Part shown: piece by piece, positions 18,149 through 27,210 of the stretch | Layout of the letters: every line of letters starts with the position of its first letter | Position numbering within the stretch: position 1 is the stretch's first letter | DNA from: Nostoc sp. KVJ3 | GTDB taxonomy: Bacteria; Cyanobacteriota; Cyanobacteriia; Cyanobacteriales; Nostocaceae | Length of the DNA: 64,000 nucleotides | Direction of reading: 5' to 3' | Assembly (NCBI RefSeq): GCF_026127265.1 | Contig: NZ_WWFG01000002.1 | Coordinates: 1,302,001 to 1,366,000 of the forward strand | The notes under the pieces: model-generated | Database searches by the model: none | Told to the model about the DNA's origin: nothing | The model's input: the letters and a program-made list of their open reading frames with translations, nothing else | Made by a program: the position numbers and the translations under genes

Positions 18149-19291
18149 TTAAATCCTAACTTTTTGATAAAGAGTATTGCGTTGTTGGTAAGGTCGTTCT
18201 AAAGAAGCGATCGCAGTTTTCAAAGTTTCGACTTCCATGCATGTACCACCCAAAGCACCTGCCATTGTGGTAATATGCTCCTCCATCAATGTACCGCCGA
18301 TATCGTTGCAACCCCAAACTAAGGCTTCGGTTGCACCAGCAAGCCCCAATTTTACCCAACTCTGCTGATGATTGGGAATCCAATTACCCAAGTAAATCCG
18401 CGCCACAGCCCCTAGCAAGAGTGCATCGCTTAAAACTGGTTGATCGCGTCCGACACGGCGACGTAAGGGTTTGGGCGCTTCTTGGCCAACGAAGGGTAAT
18501 AAAATAAACTCTGTGATCTTTGCAGGATATTCCCGATCGATGGCAGTTTGTTGGAGCGATCGCAATTTTTCTAAATGCCCGATTTGCTGTTCGTGGGTTT
18601 CAATATGCCCAGATAACATAGTGCTGGTGGTATGTAAGCCTAATTTGTGAGCGGTGCTGACAATTTCTAGCCAAGTGGCTGTATTAATCTTTTCTGGACA
18701 CAATATCCGCCTGACTTCATCATCTAATACTTCTGCTGCTGTTCCCGGCATTGAGCCAACACCAGCATCGCGCAAAGCAATAATCACATCAGCATATTCA
18801 AGTCCATCAAGTCTGGCGATAAATTCCACTTCCTGGGGAGAAAAAGCGTGGAGATGAATCTGTGGAAATTCCTGTTTGATGGTTTCCACTACCTTGATGT
18901 AATAGGGTAAAGATTTACCATTTACCAGCGCTTGTGGATTTAACCCACCCTGCATACAGATTTCCGTTGCACCCCGTTGCACTGCATCTGTCGCTTTTTC
19001 TAAAATTTGCGCCGAATCTAACCAGTATGCACCGACATCACCATCATCTCGACGGAAGGCACAAAAACTACAGTGCTGCTCACAAATATTGGTAAAGTTA
19101 ATATTGCGATTAATGATGTATGTAACCGTATCCCCTGCTTGAGTGTGGCGAAGTGTGTCAGATGTAGCACGGATTGCTGCGATCGCCTCCTCGTCAGTTT
19201 GTTGTAGCAATACTACTCCCTCTTGGGGAGATAAGTCATACCCCATTAAGGCACGCTCAAGAATTTTCTCAACAGCAATTTTAGTTAGCAT
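18149..19291 (-). CDS. cofH: FO synthase subunit 2 (5-amino-6-ribitylaminouracil:tyrosine 4-hydroxyphenyl transferase)
   Basis: A 380-residue radical SAM enzyme. With CofG it makes FO, the deazaflavin chromophore of F420 and of DNA photolyases in cyanobacteria. CofH joins the hydroxybenzyl group of tyrosine to the ribityl uracil. The iron-sulfur motif C-X3-C-X2-C is Cys70, Cys74 and Cys77 (ICEQHCSFCAF). Other family marks are GATEICMQGGLNP, HAFSPQEV and SMPGTAAEVLDDEVR. The length is normal. cofG is not in this window, which is common in cyanobacteria. Transcription is away from a GT39-like gene, also on the minus strand, 48 bases upstream. Confidence 0.93.
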   Translation of the reverse strand: MLTKIAVEKILERALMGYDLSPQEGVVLLQQTDEEAIAAIRATSDTLRHTQAGDTVTYIINRNINFTNICEQHCSFCAFRRDDGDVGAYWLDSAQILEKATDAVQRGATEICMQGGLNPQALVNGKSLPYYIKVVETIKQEFPQIHLHAFSPQEVEFIARLDGLEYADVIIALRDAGVGSMPGTAAEVLDDEVRRILCPEKINTATWLEIVSTAHKLGLHTTSTMLSGHIETHEQQIGHLEKLRSLQQTAIDREYPAKITEFILLPFVGQEAPKPLRRRVGRDQPVLSDALLLGAVARIYLGNWIPNHQQSWVKLGLAGATEALVWGCNDIGGTLMEEHITTMAGALGGTCMEVETLKTAIASLERPYQQRNTLYQKVRI

Positions 19292-19339
19292 TATTTTCTC
19301 AGTAAACTTTAATTTTATGAGATTGTAAAAAATAAAATT

Positions 19340-21286
19340 TTACTTAATAAATATACCAATATCTGGAGAATCCCATGCTCGAAGATAAATTTTGCCTTTA
19401 AAATTAACTTCTTGAGCTTTTTTCTGTTTACTTTTTTTAGTTTCCATCGAAATAATCCCACAAGGTTCAAAATCTCTATAAAAATCTTCTTTTTCTAAAA
19501 TGGCTGAAATATTATTTATATTAATATGTTGAAGTTTAACTATTTCTAGATTTTTTTGTCGCCAAAGTACCCATAAAGGGTATTCCCAAGGGTCTTTTCC
19601 CATTAATAAGCCAATATTCGAGCATTTTTTTGAATTTAAAAACTCAACTGCCCCCGTGTAAGTTGTTTTTAGGTATGGACGATTACTAAAATACTGCTCA
19701 ATTCTGGGCGTTTGAAATATATTGTTACTATCAATAATAGGTCTATACCTGTTAAAAAAGACCCAGGGTAATGATGATATTAGCAGACATATTACTATAA
19801 AAATTGTGATTTTTTGGTTTTTCAGCTTAGATAATACAACCCCTAAAAATGGAGAAATTAGGACAAAAAAAGGTAAATGTAGGCGAGTATTCCAGGCTTG
19901 CCATTTTAGCAAGTAGCAAAATATCAAAAATGTAGATATGGTAGCAATAAGATAAGCAAAAATATAATTTTCTTTACGAATAGATTTTCGAGCTAGAAAA
20001 ATTGTTATACATATTATTATTAGTGCTAAATGTACTAAATTCCCAGCACTATTTTCATTACCAGTTATCCCAAGTGTTGCCCAACCTCCTGGTACAAAGA
20101 ATGTCTTGGAAAAAGTTATTCGAGGATCGTTAATATCTACACGGATGAATATATGTATAATTTGAATTAACTTATTGGCTATTCCATTCCATAAACCAAT
20201 AGGTGTTCCTATATGCAAAGCAATATTCTTCAGAATATTAGAGATGAGTATATTAATACCGAATACTTCATTACGATAGCCGTCTGGTTCGCCAAGTGGT
20301 GAAGCGAATAAATTATAATTACGTAAATAGTGACTAATATTAAGTAATAAAGAGATACTTCCTACAATCAAAGCAGGTTTCCATGCTTGCCAGCGTAAGC
20401 GTTTAATCTGGTAAAAGCTAAACCAAATTAAGAAGGGAAATACATAAAAATAAGCAGTTCCTTTGCTCAAAATAGCTAATCCTGTGCTAATACCAATATT
20501 AAATGAATTCGTCCAAATATCGCTTTTTGCAGTTTGGATAGTTGATAGCAAGTAGTAAGCGAGACAAACCACCCAAAAGGCAACTACATAATCATTTTGA
20601 GTGCTTGAAGCTTGCAAGATTCCCATAGGTATTGTTGCAGTTACAACCGCAGAAAAAACTTGGCCTCGTAAATCTGCTCTGAGTTGTTTTGCAATTAATG
20701 AGACTCCAATAATACAGCCAATCATGCTGAACCATTGAACTAAGTTAGCGAAGTAGTCACCACCACTCAAAATTTGAAAGTGCAAAATCACGAATTCTGA
20801 CCAAGGGTTTTGATATAACTGTGGAGTATAATCTGTTGGATAATGAGCAATGCTATGATTTTGTATCCAATGAGCAACACGACTCATGTGATAATCCATA
20901 GAATCCCAGTTATTTGGTGGTGCAATGATGGCAATTAATCCAACTGTTCCTATAATGAAACCTACACCAGATAACAATAATTTTACGAAGGATGGTATTT
21001 GAATATTTTTAATTAGTTGAGAAGAAATATTTGGCTCTAAAGTCTTAGTCTTTTGGAAATTTAATCGAAACCATATATAAATTAATACAATACATATTAA
21101 TCCCCAAGTTGCTAATATCCAGCCAAAAGCGATTAATTTTAAAATGCTCAAAAACTCAGTGGTTACAGCAATCAGAACCCCCCAATAAGTAGATGTTAAT
21201 ATCAGCGATTCACGCCAATCGGTACGATTTTTATTAATGAACCAAAAAATAGCAATCCAAGAAAGGAGAGGCAAAAATATAAACAT
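19340..21286 (-). CDS. GT39-like multi-pass membrane glycosyltransferase
   Basis: A 648-residue integral membrane protein with about 11-13 hydrophobic helices. It resembles the ArnT/PMT group of GT-C glycosyltransferases, which move a sugar from a lipid-phosphate donor on the outer face. The first external loop reads NNWDSMDYHMSRVAHWIQN, with an Asp and a nearby His in the place where GT-C enzymes keep their acidic catalytic residues. The C-terminal 130 residues form a soluble domain (FSNRPYLKTTYTGAVEFL). Codon use is notably AT-rich compared with cofH, and the gene may have come by transfer. Donor and acceptor are unknown. Confidence 0.7.
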   Translation of the reverse strand: MFIFLPLLSWIAIFWFINKNRTDWRESLILTSTYWGVLIAVTTEFLSILKLIAFGWILATWGLICIVLIYIWFRLNFQKTKTLEPNISSQLIKNIQIPSFVKLLLSGVGFIIGTVGLIAIIAPPNNWDSMDYHMSRVAHWIQNHSIAHYPTDYTPQLYQNPWSEFVILHFQILSGGDYFANLVQWFSMIGCIIGVSLIAKQLRADLRGQVFSAVVTATIPMGILQASSTQNDYVVAFWVVCLAYYLLSTIQTAKSDIWTNSFNIGISTGLAILSKGTAYFYVFPFLIWFSFYQIKRLRWQAWKPALIVGSISLLLNISHYLRNYNLFASPLGEPDGYRNEVFGINILISNILKNIALHIGTPIGLWNGIANKLIQIIHIFIRVDINDPRITFSKTFFVPGGWATLGITGNENSAGNLVHLALIIICITIFLARKSIRKENYIFAYLIATISTFLIFCYLLKWQAWNTRLHLPFFVLISPFLGVVLSKLKNQKITIFIVICLLISSLPWVFFNRYRPIIDSNNIFQTPRIEQYFSNRPYLKTTYTGAVEFLNSKKCSNIGLLMGKDPWEYPLWVLWRQKNLEIVKLQHININNISAILEKEDFYRDFEPCGIISMETKKSKQKKAQEVNFKGKIYLRAWDSPDIGIFIK

Positions 21287-21460
21287 AATAAAAACTAGAC
21301 TAATATTAGTATTCGTAATTAATCAATGCTTGACAAGTATATGCAATAGCTTAGGTTTTCTTAGCACGCTATCTTTTTATGGTTTCATAACCCATTAACA
21401 AAAAAAATAGTGCGGTTTTACTACAACTATTTTAATTTATTAATACATATAGTTGTCTTA

Positions 21461-21841
21461 GAGGATGTTTGAAAAGTCCTTTTCTTAGTAGCAAAACGTT
21501 TTAGATCCCCCTAAATCCCCCTTAAAAAGTGGGACTTTGATTCCAGTTCCCCCCTTTTTAAGGGCAGGGCTGATTCATTCCACAAGACGAAGGAGTTTGT
21601 CAAGATGGTTAGCGAGAAAATTGTGAGTGAGGGTGACGAGAAGATGAACTTTTAAGCACTTGAACAACAGTAAAATTGTTCATTTTCTTGGCAAGCTGGT
21701 AACAAAATAATCAATTTTAAATCGCTAGAACCCTTGATATTTAGCGCTCTTTAGGGAATGAATCAGCCCTGCTTTTTAAGGGGGGTTAGGGGGGATCAAC
21801 AAGTGCCTAAAATCACAGCTAAATACTTTTCAAACAACCTC
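21461..21841. mobile_element. IS5-type MITE copy A (interrupted), TTA target duplication
   Basis: The left end GAGGATGTTTGAAAAGT and the right end ACTTTTCAAACAACCTC form an imperfect terminal inverted repeat. They are flanked by TTA on both sides (21458-21460, 21842-21844). Ends starting GAG with TNA duplications are typical of the IS427/IS1031 groups of IS5. There is no transposase inside. The internal palindrome is split by a second element at 21564-21772. The rest of 21287-21961 is AT-rich and holds no gene. Confidence 0.8.
21564..21772. mobile_element. Nested 209-bp MITE with 18-bp inverted repeats
   Basis: The perfect ends are GCAGGGCTGATTCATTCC (21564-21581) and its reverse complement (21755-21772). 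The 9-bp direct repeat TTTTTAAGG flanks them at 21555-21563 and 21773-21781. It lies within copy A of the IS5-type MITE, so it arrived later. There is no open frame of useful length. A 9-bp duplication fits IS4-like or related transposases acting in trans, which is inferred. Confidence 0.85.
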
Positions 21842-21961
21842 TTAGGGACTTGCAAAAAATAAATTATCCCAAATTATTTATAGATTTGTAAGGGCGCAAG
21901 GTCTTGCGCCCCTACGACGGGATATTTTTTTGACTGGAAGTCCCTTAGCAGAAACTCTTAC

Positions 21962-23140
21962 TTAAGCATTGGTATTACTAATTTCTCGCGGTGTTCGTCG
22001 GTGCTGTATTAGCAATCCAATCGCCATACCAATGCCGACAAAGGCTGTAAAGTAGAATAAACCAATCAATCGGATATATATTGGTGGTGCGATCGCTTCA
22101 ACTTCAACTTCTTGTGCGACTCTTACTGGTGCAAATTGACGCTTAGATCCTGGTAGAGGAGTTGCTTCCACCTGGATTTGGTGGGGTGAACCGTCAAAAA
22201 ACTGTTCTTGCCATGTTAACTTACCTTGTTCGTCGGGGATACCTTTGTAGTCAAAAACTGTTAAATTATGTTCTGTAGCGATCGCTTTCACCTGCAACGC
22301 TACATCCTTGATAGGTTGTCCGGTTGCGGCATCTTTCACCTGTAACCCTAAATTCGCAAGTTTTCCGACAGTCGCGTTTTTATCTCCGCCAAGACTAATT
22401 TCCAATCCCTGAGATTTTTGAGATGATGGTGCGATTACTTCGGTACTACTTGAGTGGTGTTCGCTGCCATGAGCTTCTGCAACTTCTGCACTAATATTGA
22501 TAACTAATAGAGTTACTATAGCCACTACTGTCAATGCACTTAATAAAAGGCGTACTGACTGTGGCGCAAGTTCTCCTTGTTGTAGTTCTTGTTGTCCACC
22601 AATAACCCAACCACCTAACAATCCAAGTGATAGTAATATAGCTGCGATAACAACAAAATATTTGTACTTGATTGGATTTTCGTGGACTTTTAAATTTAAG
22701 GTTTGCTGATATGGAATAAAGGCATTTGCTACTAAAGGTGACACATTTACTAGGAGTTGATAATTACCACGAATGGGTAACATCTCTTGAATTTCTAGCT
22801 TACCATCAGGTGCAATGGCATTCATTTCCAACAATTTAGTTCCCTCGACAATGGGAAAATCTGTTGTTAACCAAGGATTAGGCGGCGGTGTCAGAATTTG
22901 TAAGCTAATTTTGGTATTTGCTAAAGGTTTACTTGCAGCATCAACCGCTTGTAATATCAGAGTTACAGGAGATTGTGGTTTTTTTGCCTCTGCTTCAAAA
23001 GGGAGAATACGTTCTAAAGTTGGGTTGGTGGAGAGTAGTACTCTGGATGTAGGTGTTTGGGAATTCCCCACAAATGAATAAAGAATTGACAAAGTGATGC
23101 AAACAGCGCTGATAATTCCAAAAACTCGATATTTTTTCAT
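21962..23140 (-). CDS. Membrane protein with two extracytoplasmic beta-sandwich domains
   Basis: A 392-residue protein that I do not recognise by name. An N-terminal signal or anchor (residues 8-26) precedes a first beta-rich domain (about 50-150, PVTLILQAVDAASKPLANT). Two helices follow (about 160-182 and 198-218). A His-rich patch AHGSEHHSSS (about 223-232) precedes a second beta-rich domain (about 245-350, KDAATGQPIKDVALQVKA), and there is a last helix (about 358-380). Both beta domains resemble FixH/YtkA-like or carboxypeptidase-regulatory-like folds. The His patch and neighbours (CbtB, multicopper oxidase) hint at metal handling. That is inference. Confidence 0.6.
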   Translation of the reverse strand: MKKYRVFGIISAVCITLSILYSFVGNSQTPTSRVLLSTNPTLERILPFEAEAKKPQSPVTLILQAVDAASKPLANTKISLQILTPPPNPWLTTDFPIVEGTKLLEMNAIAPDGKLEIQEMLPIRGNYQLLVNVSPLVANAFIPYQQTLNLKVHENPIKYKYFVVIAAILLSLGLLGGWVIGGQQELQQGELAPQSVRLLLSALTVVAIVTLLVINISAEVAEAHGSEHHSSSTEVIAPSSQKSQGLEISLGGDKNATVGKLANLGLQVKDAATGQPIKDVALQVKAIATEHNLTVFDYKGIPDEQGKLTWQEQFFDGSPHQIQVEATPLPGSKRQFAPVRVAQEVEVEAIAPPIYIRLIGLFYFTAFVGIGMAIGLLIQHRRTPREISNTNA

Positions 23141-23460
23141 AAAAACTTACGGTAAATCTAAAATTTATGTACTTTTTTACAACTGAAGCTTTAATCATAG
23201 TGGTGAAGCTCACTCCCGATTCTTATTACTAAGTATAAGGATTCCAGCTTAATAATTAATGAGCTAGAAATCAGACATCACTTAAATCAAGTTAAGGTGA
23301 TGTAGAGATGTCTTATCTAGCATCTCTACAAAACCTCAAAGTTATTTTTAAGCAAAAACACTGGCGCGAAATCTGCGCTATTTTAGCGTCCTAACTTTGT
23401 TAGATATTAGATGCTCTAGCAAAGCTTCATGTATCTAAAAAATCTTGGGATTATGATAAT
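23141..23460. other. Intergenic stretch with a TGTAGAGATG stem-loop
   Basis: It holds the promoter of the minus-strand membrane protein. A perfect ten-base stem, TGTAGAGATG (23301-23310) with CATCTCTACA (23321-23330), belongs to the recurrent palindrome family. I see no gene and no other site. Confidence 0.6.
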
Positions 23461-23652
23461 TTAGTGACATGCAACCCCTAAAGTGTGGTGACGCGTTGAG
23501 TGTGCTGTGTTATGAACCGCAGGATAGGTGGAGAATAAAACAGTCCAAATAACTAAAGAAGACAATAGCATATACAGCGTTACCTGCATAGGCTTGGATA
23601 AGGTAATGCTTGCGGTCTTCTGCAATACTGAAATCTGAGAAAAAGTAGTCAT
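23461..23652 (-). CDS. cbtB: CbtB-family small membrane protein
   Basis: A 63-residue protein with one transmembrane helix (about residues 24-44) and the CbtB C-terminal motif HNTAHSTRHHTLGVACH, rich in His with a final Cys-His likely to bind metal. CbtB is predicted to work with CbtA in cobalt uptake. No cbtA is adjacent, and upstream I find no cobalamin riboswitch. GGGAG lies seven bases before the ATG at 23652 and supports the start. Cyanobacterial stand-alone CbtB proteins of this size are frequent. The metal is not proved and could be nickel or another. Confidence 0.85.
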   Translation of the reverse strand: MTTFSQISVLQKTASITLSKPMQVTLYMLLSSLVIWTVLFSTYPAVHNTAHSTRHHTLGVACH

Positions 23653-24221
23653 TTTTGATCTCCCATTATTAATTTGAGTAATTCATCAATCGAAGGGCAT
23701 AATGCCGCTTGATTGCAAAAAGATATACGATCGACTTTATGTTTGACAAGTGTGTATCAAATGTATTGTGTAATTCGGCTTTATTGAATACTATACTATC
23801 CTTTGAACATCGGCCCATTATGATGCAGAAATCTACACATAAAGTCTATACAAATAACAAAATAATGACATCATGTTTTGAATCACGGTATTTTTAACGC
23901 TTCCAAATTAAAAATTGTCCTGTTGGCAAACATCCAAAATTCCTTAAAATGCAATTGAGCAAATATATAAGGAATGGGTAGGAAAGAACTAACTTCATTT
24001 GGATACTATTTATACATAAACAAGTGGTTCGATACACTTAAATTTAAGAAATTTAGCTAGATTTTCTCGGACTTATTCTCGCTTGATTTAGGTTTAACAA
24101 CTTAACTAGGAGTTTTAAAGCACTAAATAATTATTGACAATAATTATTAATTCCTCTAATATCTAAAGGCAATTGCAAATCTTTAGCAATTCTTTTTTGG
24201 TGCTAACCGTAACTAAATGTC
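23653..24221. other. AT-rich divergent promoter region of cbtB and the multicopper oxidase
   Basis: 569 bases without a convincing gene. A small open frame at 23709-23897 has no ribosome site or recognisable product. The main feature is the Fur-like palindrome at 24126-24148. The rest is AT-rich and holds no repeat family member that I can name. Confidence 0.5.
24126..24148. promoter_or_regulatory. Fur-box-like 23-bp perfect palindrome
   Basis: AATAATTATTG (24126-24136), central A, then CAATAATTATT (24138-24148). Arm composition and size resemble the iron box bound by Fur. It lies 74 bases before the start of the multicopper oxidase, the first gene of the oxidase-permease block, so iron-starvation control is a reasonable inference. 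Confidence 0.5.
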
Positions 24222-25247
24222 ATGCCCAATAACTTCGCTCTAGGTAACGGAAAGCCTTGGAGCCGTCGTCAATTATTGAAACTGGGACTCGCTGGTGCTG
24301 GGATAACTGGTGCTGCTGGACTTTGGCAGATGCTAAATCTCCAAAGTAAGGCAATCGTCAAAGTGCCACCACTCGATAGATCATCGCCAGACGATGTTAC
24401 TAACCCAATGAAGATGTTGAGGGATTTTGATTATGGGACGGTAAAGCAAGAAAATGGGCGGACTATCCGCGAATTTCAGCTAACTGCGGGTACTTCCATC
24501 ATAAAGCTCAATAGTGCTGTCTCTTACAACATCTGGGATTTAAATGGTCGCATACCAGGGCCAACGCTAAGAGCAAAACAGGGCGATCGCATTCGGGTAT
24601 TATTTCTCAATAAGGCGGGACATTCTCACTCTTTGCATTTTCATGGTGTTCATCCGGCAGAAATGGATGGCGTTCGCCCAATCAGCAATGGTAGTGCAAC
24701 AATTTATGAGTTTGATGCCGAACCTTATGGTGTACACCTATACCACTGCCATATTGAACCCGTTACCCGTCACATCGCTAAGGGACTGTATGGGATGTTC
24801 ATCATCGATCCACCTACTCCTCGTCCCCCGGCTGATGAGATTGTCCTAGTGATGGGTGGTTATGACATAAATGATGATAGTCATAATGATTATTACGCCT
24901 TCAACGGTCTGCCCCATCATTACATGCATCATCCCATTGGCATTTACAAAGATCAGTTGATTCGGTTGTATGTCCTCAATATCATTGAATACGATCCGGC
25001 AGTGACGTTTCATCTCCACGCTAACTTCTTTGATGTTTATCGCTATGGCATGAGTATGACTCCTAGCGAAAAAACAGATGTGATAACGATGGGTGTAGCC
25101 GAAAGGCACATCTTAGAATTTGCTTTTCGCTACCCAGGTAAGTATATGTTCCATCCCCATCAGGATGCGATCGCAGAAAACGGCTGCATGGGTCAATTTG
25201 AAGTAATTACTGATGGTAATTCTCAAAAGGATGTTAAAAAAACTTAA
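24222..25247 (+). CDS. Two-domain multicopper oxidase (type 1 copper in domain 1)
   Basis: A 341-residue exported oxidase with a Tat signal (SRRQLLKLGLAGAG, residues 14-27). Four His-X-His pairs supply the trinuclear copper centre: HFH (139-141), HCH (175-177), HLH (264-266) and HPH (311-313). Cys176 with His184 gives a type 1 site in the first domain. The second domain has HPH without Cys and so lacks one. This is the two-domain arrangement with the electron-entry copper in domain 1. The closest genetic partners are an imelysin-like lipoprotein, a ferritin-like protein and FTR1, so ferroxidase activity is likely, as in Fet3-Ftr1. Substrate is inferred. Confidence 0.88.
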   Translation: MPNNFALGNGKPWSRRQLLKLGLAGAGITGAAGLWQMLNLQSKAIVKVPPLDRSSPDDVTNPMKMLRDFDYGTVKQENGRTIREFQLTAGTSIIKLNSAVSYNIWDLNGRIPGPTLRAKQGDRIRVLFLNKAGHSHSLHFHGVHPAEMDGVRPISNGSATIYEFDAEPYGVHLYHCHIEPVTRHIAKGLYGMFIIDPPTPRPPADEIVLVMGGYDINDDSHNDYYAFNGLPHHYMHHPIGIYKDQLIRLYVLNIIEYDPAVTFHLHANFFDVYRYGMSMTPSEKTDVITMGVAERHILEFAFRYPGKYMFHPHQDAIAENGCMGQFEVITDGNSQKDVKKT

Positions 25248-25346
25248 CTAGATAATTTGTAATTAATTTTTTATTAAACTTTTAGAGCAATTAGTTGATA
25301 AAAGTTGTCATTATATGTCAAAGTAAAATCTACGACAAAATGTCAA

Positions 25347-25456
25347 ACAAACTACTAGTCTGTCAAGAAATAATTAACGAATAAATTTTCTGTAGAGATG
25401 GCGATTTATCGCATCTCTTCAACCGTCAAAATGGGTTTGACAGACCACTAGCTTGT
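25347..25456. mobile_element. Small MITE with CTGTCAA/TTGACAG ends
   Basis: The left end ACAAACTACTAGTCTGTCAA pairs imperfectly with the right end TTTGACAGACCACTAGCTTGT. In the middle is a stem-loop with AGAGATG and CATCTCT arms (25391-25418), a member of the recurrent palindrome family. It separates the oxidase from the lipoprotein gene and could affect co-transcription. Confidence 0.6.
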
Positions 25457-25510
25457 AATAATAGTTTGTAATTTTCAATTAATACATTTTTGATTGTGTG
25501 AGGAGCAAAA

Positions 25511-26548
25511 ATGAGAAAACTTCGTTATATCTGTTTGAGTTTTGCGACTGCGGTAATAATTAGCTTGAGTTCCTGTAGCAGTACACCAACAGCAGAAAAT
25601 CCATCAGCACCAATTGCTAGTCCTCAAGTTACAGAGGCAGTAAGTAATAACGGTCATAGCGGTCACGCTAGCAAAGAAAAAATTAACATTAATACTGCTA
25701 TATTGTCAGAATTAGATAAGTTTGAAGGGAAACTAGGTGTTCCAGCTTTATCTAACAAAATTCAGGCAAATCGCCCTTATGGTAGCCCAGAAGATTTAGT
25801 TACGAAAAAAGTAATAACTCAAGAGCAATTCGACCAAATTAAAGACCAGGTTGGTGTTCAAGAAGTGGTGCTAACAGGTGAAGCAAAAGATGTAGATTAT
25901 ATGTCTAAATTAGGCTTAATGAAAGGGCATCTTTTAGTAGCAAAAGAACTGCTAGATCAAAATCAGCCGAAACAGGCAGAACCTCATATTGGACATCCAG
26001 TTGAGGAAATTTATGTTGATGTAGAAGATCAACTAAACGAGCGCAAAGTCAAAGAATTTAAGACAACATTAGTGAGTTTGCAAGATTTAGTAAAATCTAG
26101 TCCCAAGGATAGCAAAGTTAAAACTAATTTTGCTTCTTCAATGCAATCAGTTGATGGAGCGATCGCAGCTTTGCCAGAGACTCAACGCTCCAAACCAGGA
26201 TTTGCGCTACAGGTAATTAACGAATTGCTAGATTCAGCTAACTCCGAATATCACGCTGCGATCGCAAATGGTAAAATAACTGCCCCAATTGAGTATCAAG
26301 ACTCCCGTGGTTTTGTATTTTACGCCAATGATTTATACAAAGGAATTTCTAGTCAAGTAGCTCAAGCAGATGCCGAAGCACACAAAGCGATCGATGCTAG
26401 TTTCGCTGAACTACTCAAAGTTTGGCCCGCCGCCATCCCACCAGCCAAAGCAGTCAAAATACCTAATGATGTTACCAAGCTGGTGAAAACCATTGAAGAA
26501 AATTCTCAAAAAGTTGTTGACAAATCTAATACCAAAGCACAGCTATAA
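25511..26548 (+). CDS. Lipoprotein with helix-hairpin-helix and imelysin/EfeO-like domains
   Basis: A 345-residue lipoprotein (lipobox near SLSSC, Cys about residue 22). Residues about 55-118 read KININTAILSELDKFEGKLG and KKVITQEQFDQIKDQVG, a ComEA-like helix-hairpin-helix. The remainder is helical and contains GHPVEEIY near residue 155. This is an H-X-X-E pattern like that of imelysin/M75 proteins such as EfeO and is followed by a four-helix-bundle-like region. EfeO binds ferrous or ferric iron for the FTR1 permease. The usual cupredoxin domain of EfeO is absent, and the helix-hairpin-helix occupies its place. GAGGAG precedes the ATG. Role in iron delivery is inferred from motif and context. 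Confidence 0.65.
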   Translation: MRKLRYICLSFATAVIISLSSCSSTPTAENPSAPIASPQVTEAVSNNGHSGHASKEKININTAILSELDKFEGKLGVPALSNKIQANRPYGSPEDLVTKKVITQEQFDQIKDQVGVQEVVLTGEAKDVDYMSKLGLMKGHLLVAKELLDQNQPKQAEPHIGHPVEEIYVDVEDQLNERKVKEFKTTLVSLQDLVKSSPKDSKVKTNFASSMQSVDGAIAALPETQRSKPGFALQVINELLDSANSEYHAAIANGKITAPIEYQDSRGFVFYANDLYKGISSQVAQADAEAHKAIDASFAELLKVWPAAIPPAKAVKIPNDVTKLVKTIEENSQKVVDKSNTKAQL

Positions 26549-26661
26549 CACTTTTTTTTAATGGAAAACAGATGGTAAGGAGTTTAGAATTAATCGTTAG
26601 GAATTACGAATTACGTACTCCTAACTAATTGCACTCTATTCATTACTTGAATTAACAACTG

Positions 26662-27096
26662 ATGCAAGAACTTGACCAGAAAAAGACCATTGACCTGCTG
26701 AATGCCATCATGGAATTTGAACTAGCAGGGGTAGTACGCTATACACATTATTCTTTAATGGTAACTGGCCCTAACCGTATTCCAATCGTGGCTTTTTTCA
26801 AAGCACAGGCAAGTGAGTCTTTACTTCATGCCCAACAAGTAGGAGAAATTCTCACCGGTTTAGATGGGCATCCTTCCCTAAAAATTGCCCAAATGGAAGA
26901 AACCTACCAGCATAAAGTCAAGGATATCTTGGAAGAAAGCTTATCCCATGAAAAAAAGGCATTGGATCTGTATAAAAATCTCCTCGAAACTGTCACCAAT
27001 GCTAGTATTTATCTTGAAGAATTCGCTCGCGGCATGATTGGACAAGAAGAGATGCATAATCTCGAACTGAAAAAAATGCTTCGCGATTTTAGCTAA
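26662..27096 (+). CDS. Ferritin-like (bacterioferritin-type) protein
   Basis: A 144-residue four-helix protein resembling bacterioferritin. Helix 1 has EFELAGVVRYTHYS. Helix 2 has SESLLHAQQVGEIL. Helix 4 has GQEEMHNLELKKML. The E-X-X-H in helix 4 (EEMH) is intact. In helix 2 the residue three before His is Ser instead of Glu, with Glu four before, so the di-iron site may be altered. Lying between the imelysin-like lipoprotein and FTR1, it could store or pass on iron in the cytoplasm. There is no signal peptide. Confidence 0.75.
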   Translation: MQELDQKKTIDLLNAIMEFELAGVVRYTHYSLMVTGPNRIPIVAFFKAQASESLLHAQQVGEILTGLDGHPSLKIAQMEETYQHKVKDILEESLSHEKKALDLYKNLLETVTNASIYLEEFARGMIGQEEMHNLELKKMLRDFS

Positions 27097-27205
27097 TAGT
27101 CATTGGTCATTAGTCATTAGTCATTGCTCATTAGTCAAAAAGAAATTCAAAGTACAACTGACTAATGACAAAAGACAACTGGCTAATGACAAAAGACAAA
27201 GGGAA
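27097..27205. repeat. GTCATTA short direct repeats with inverted partner
   Basis: Several GTCATTA units in a row (about 27105-27138) are followed by CTAATGACAAAAGACAA units in the opposite sense. This is a typical dispersed short-repeat cluster of Nostoc-type genomes. It fills the gap before the FTR1 gene. Confidence 0.6.
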
Positions 27206-27210
27206 AAAAA

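Noticed and set aside
23653..23720. Cobalamin riboswitch before cbtB
   Set aside because: The leader is short and AT-rich, with no B12-box-like GCCACTG or the expected long fold.
23709..23897. 62-codon open frame between cbtB and the oxidase
   Set aside because: No ribosome site, no motif, and it lies in AT-rich promoter DNA.
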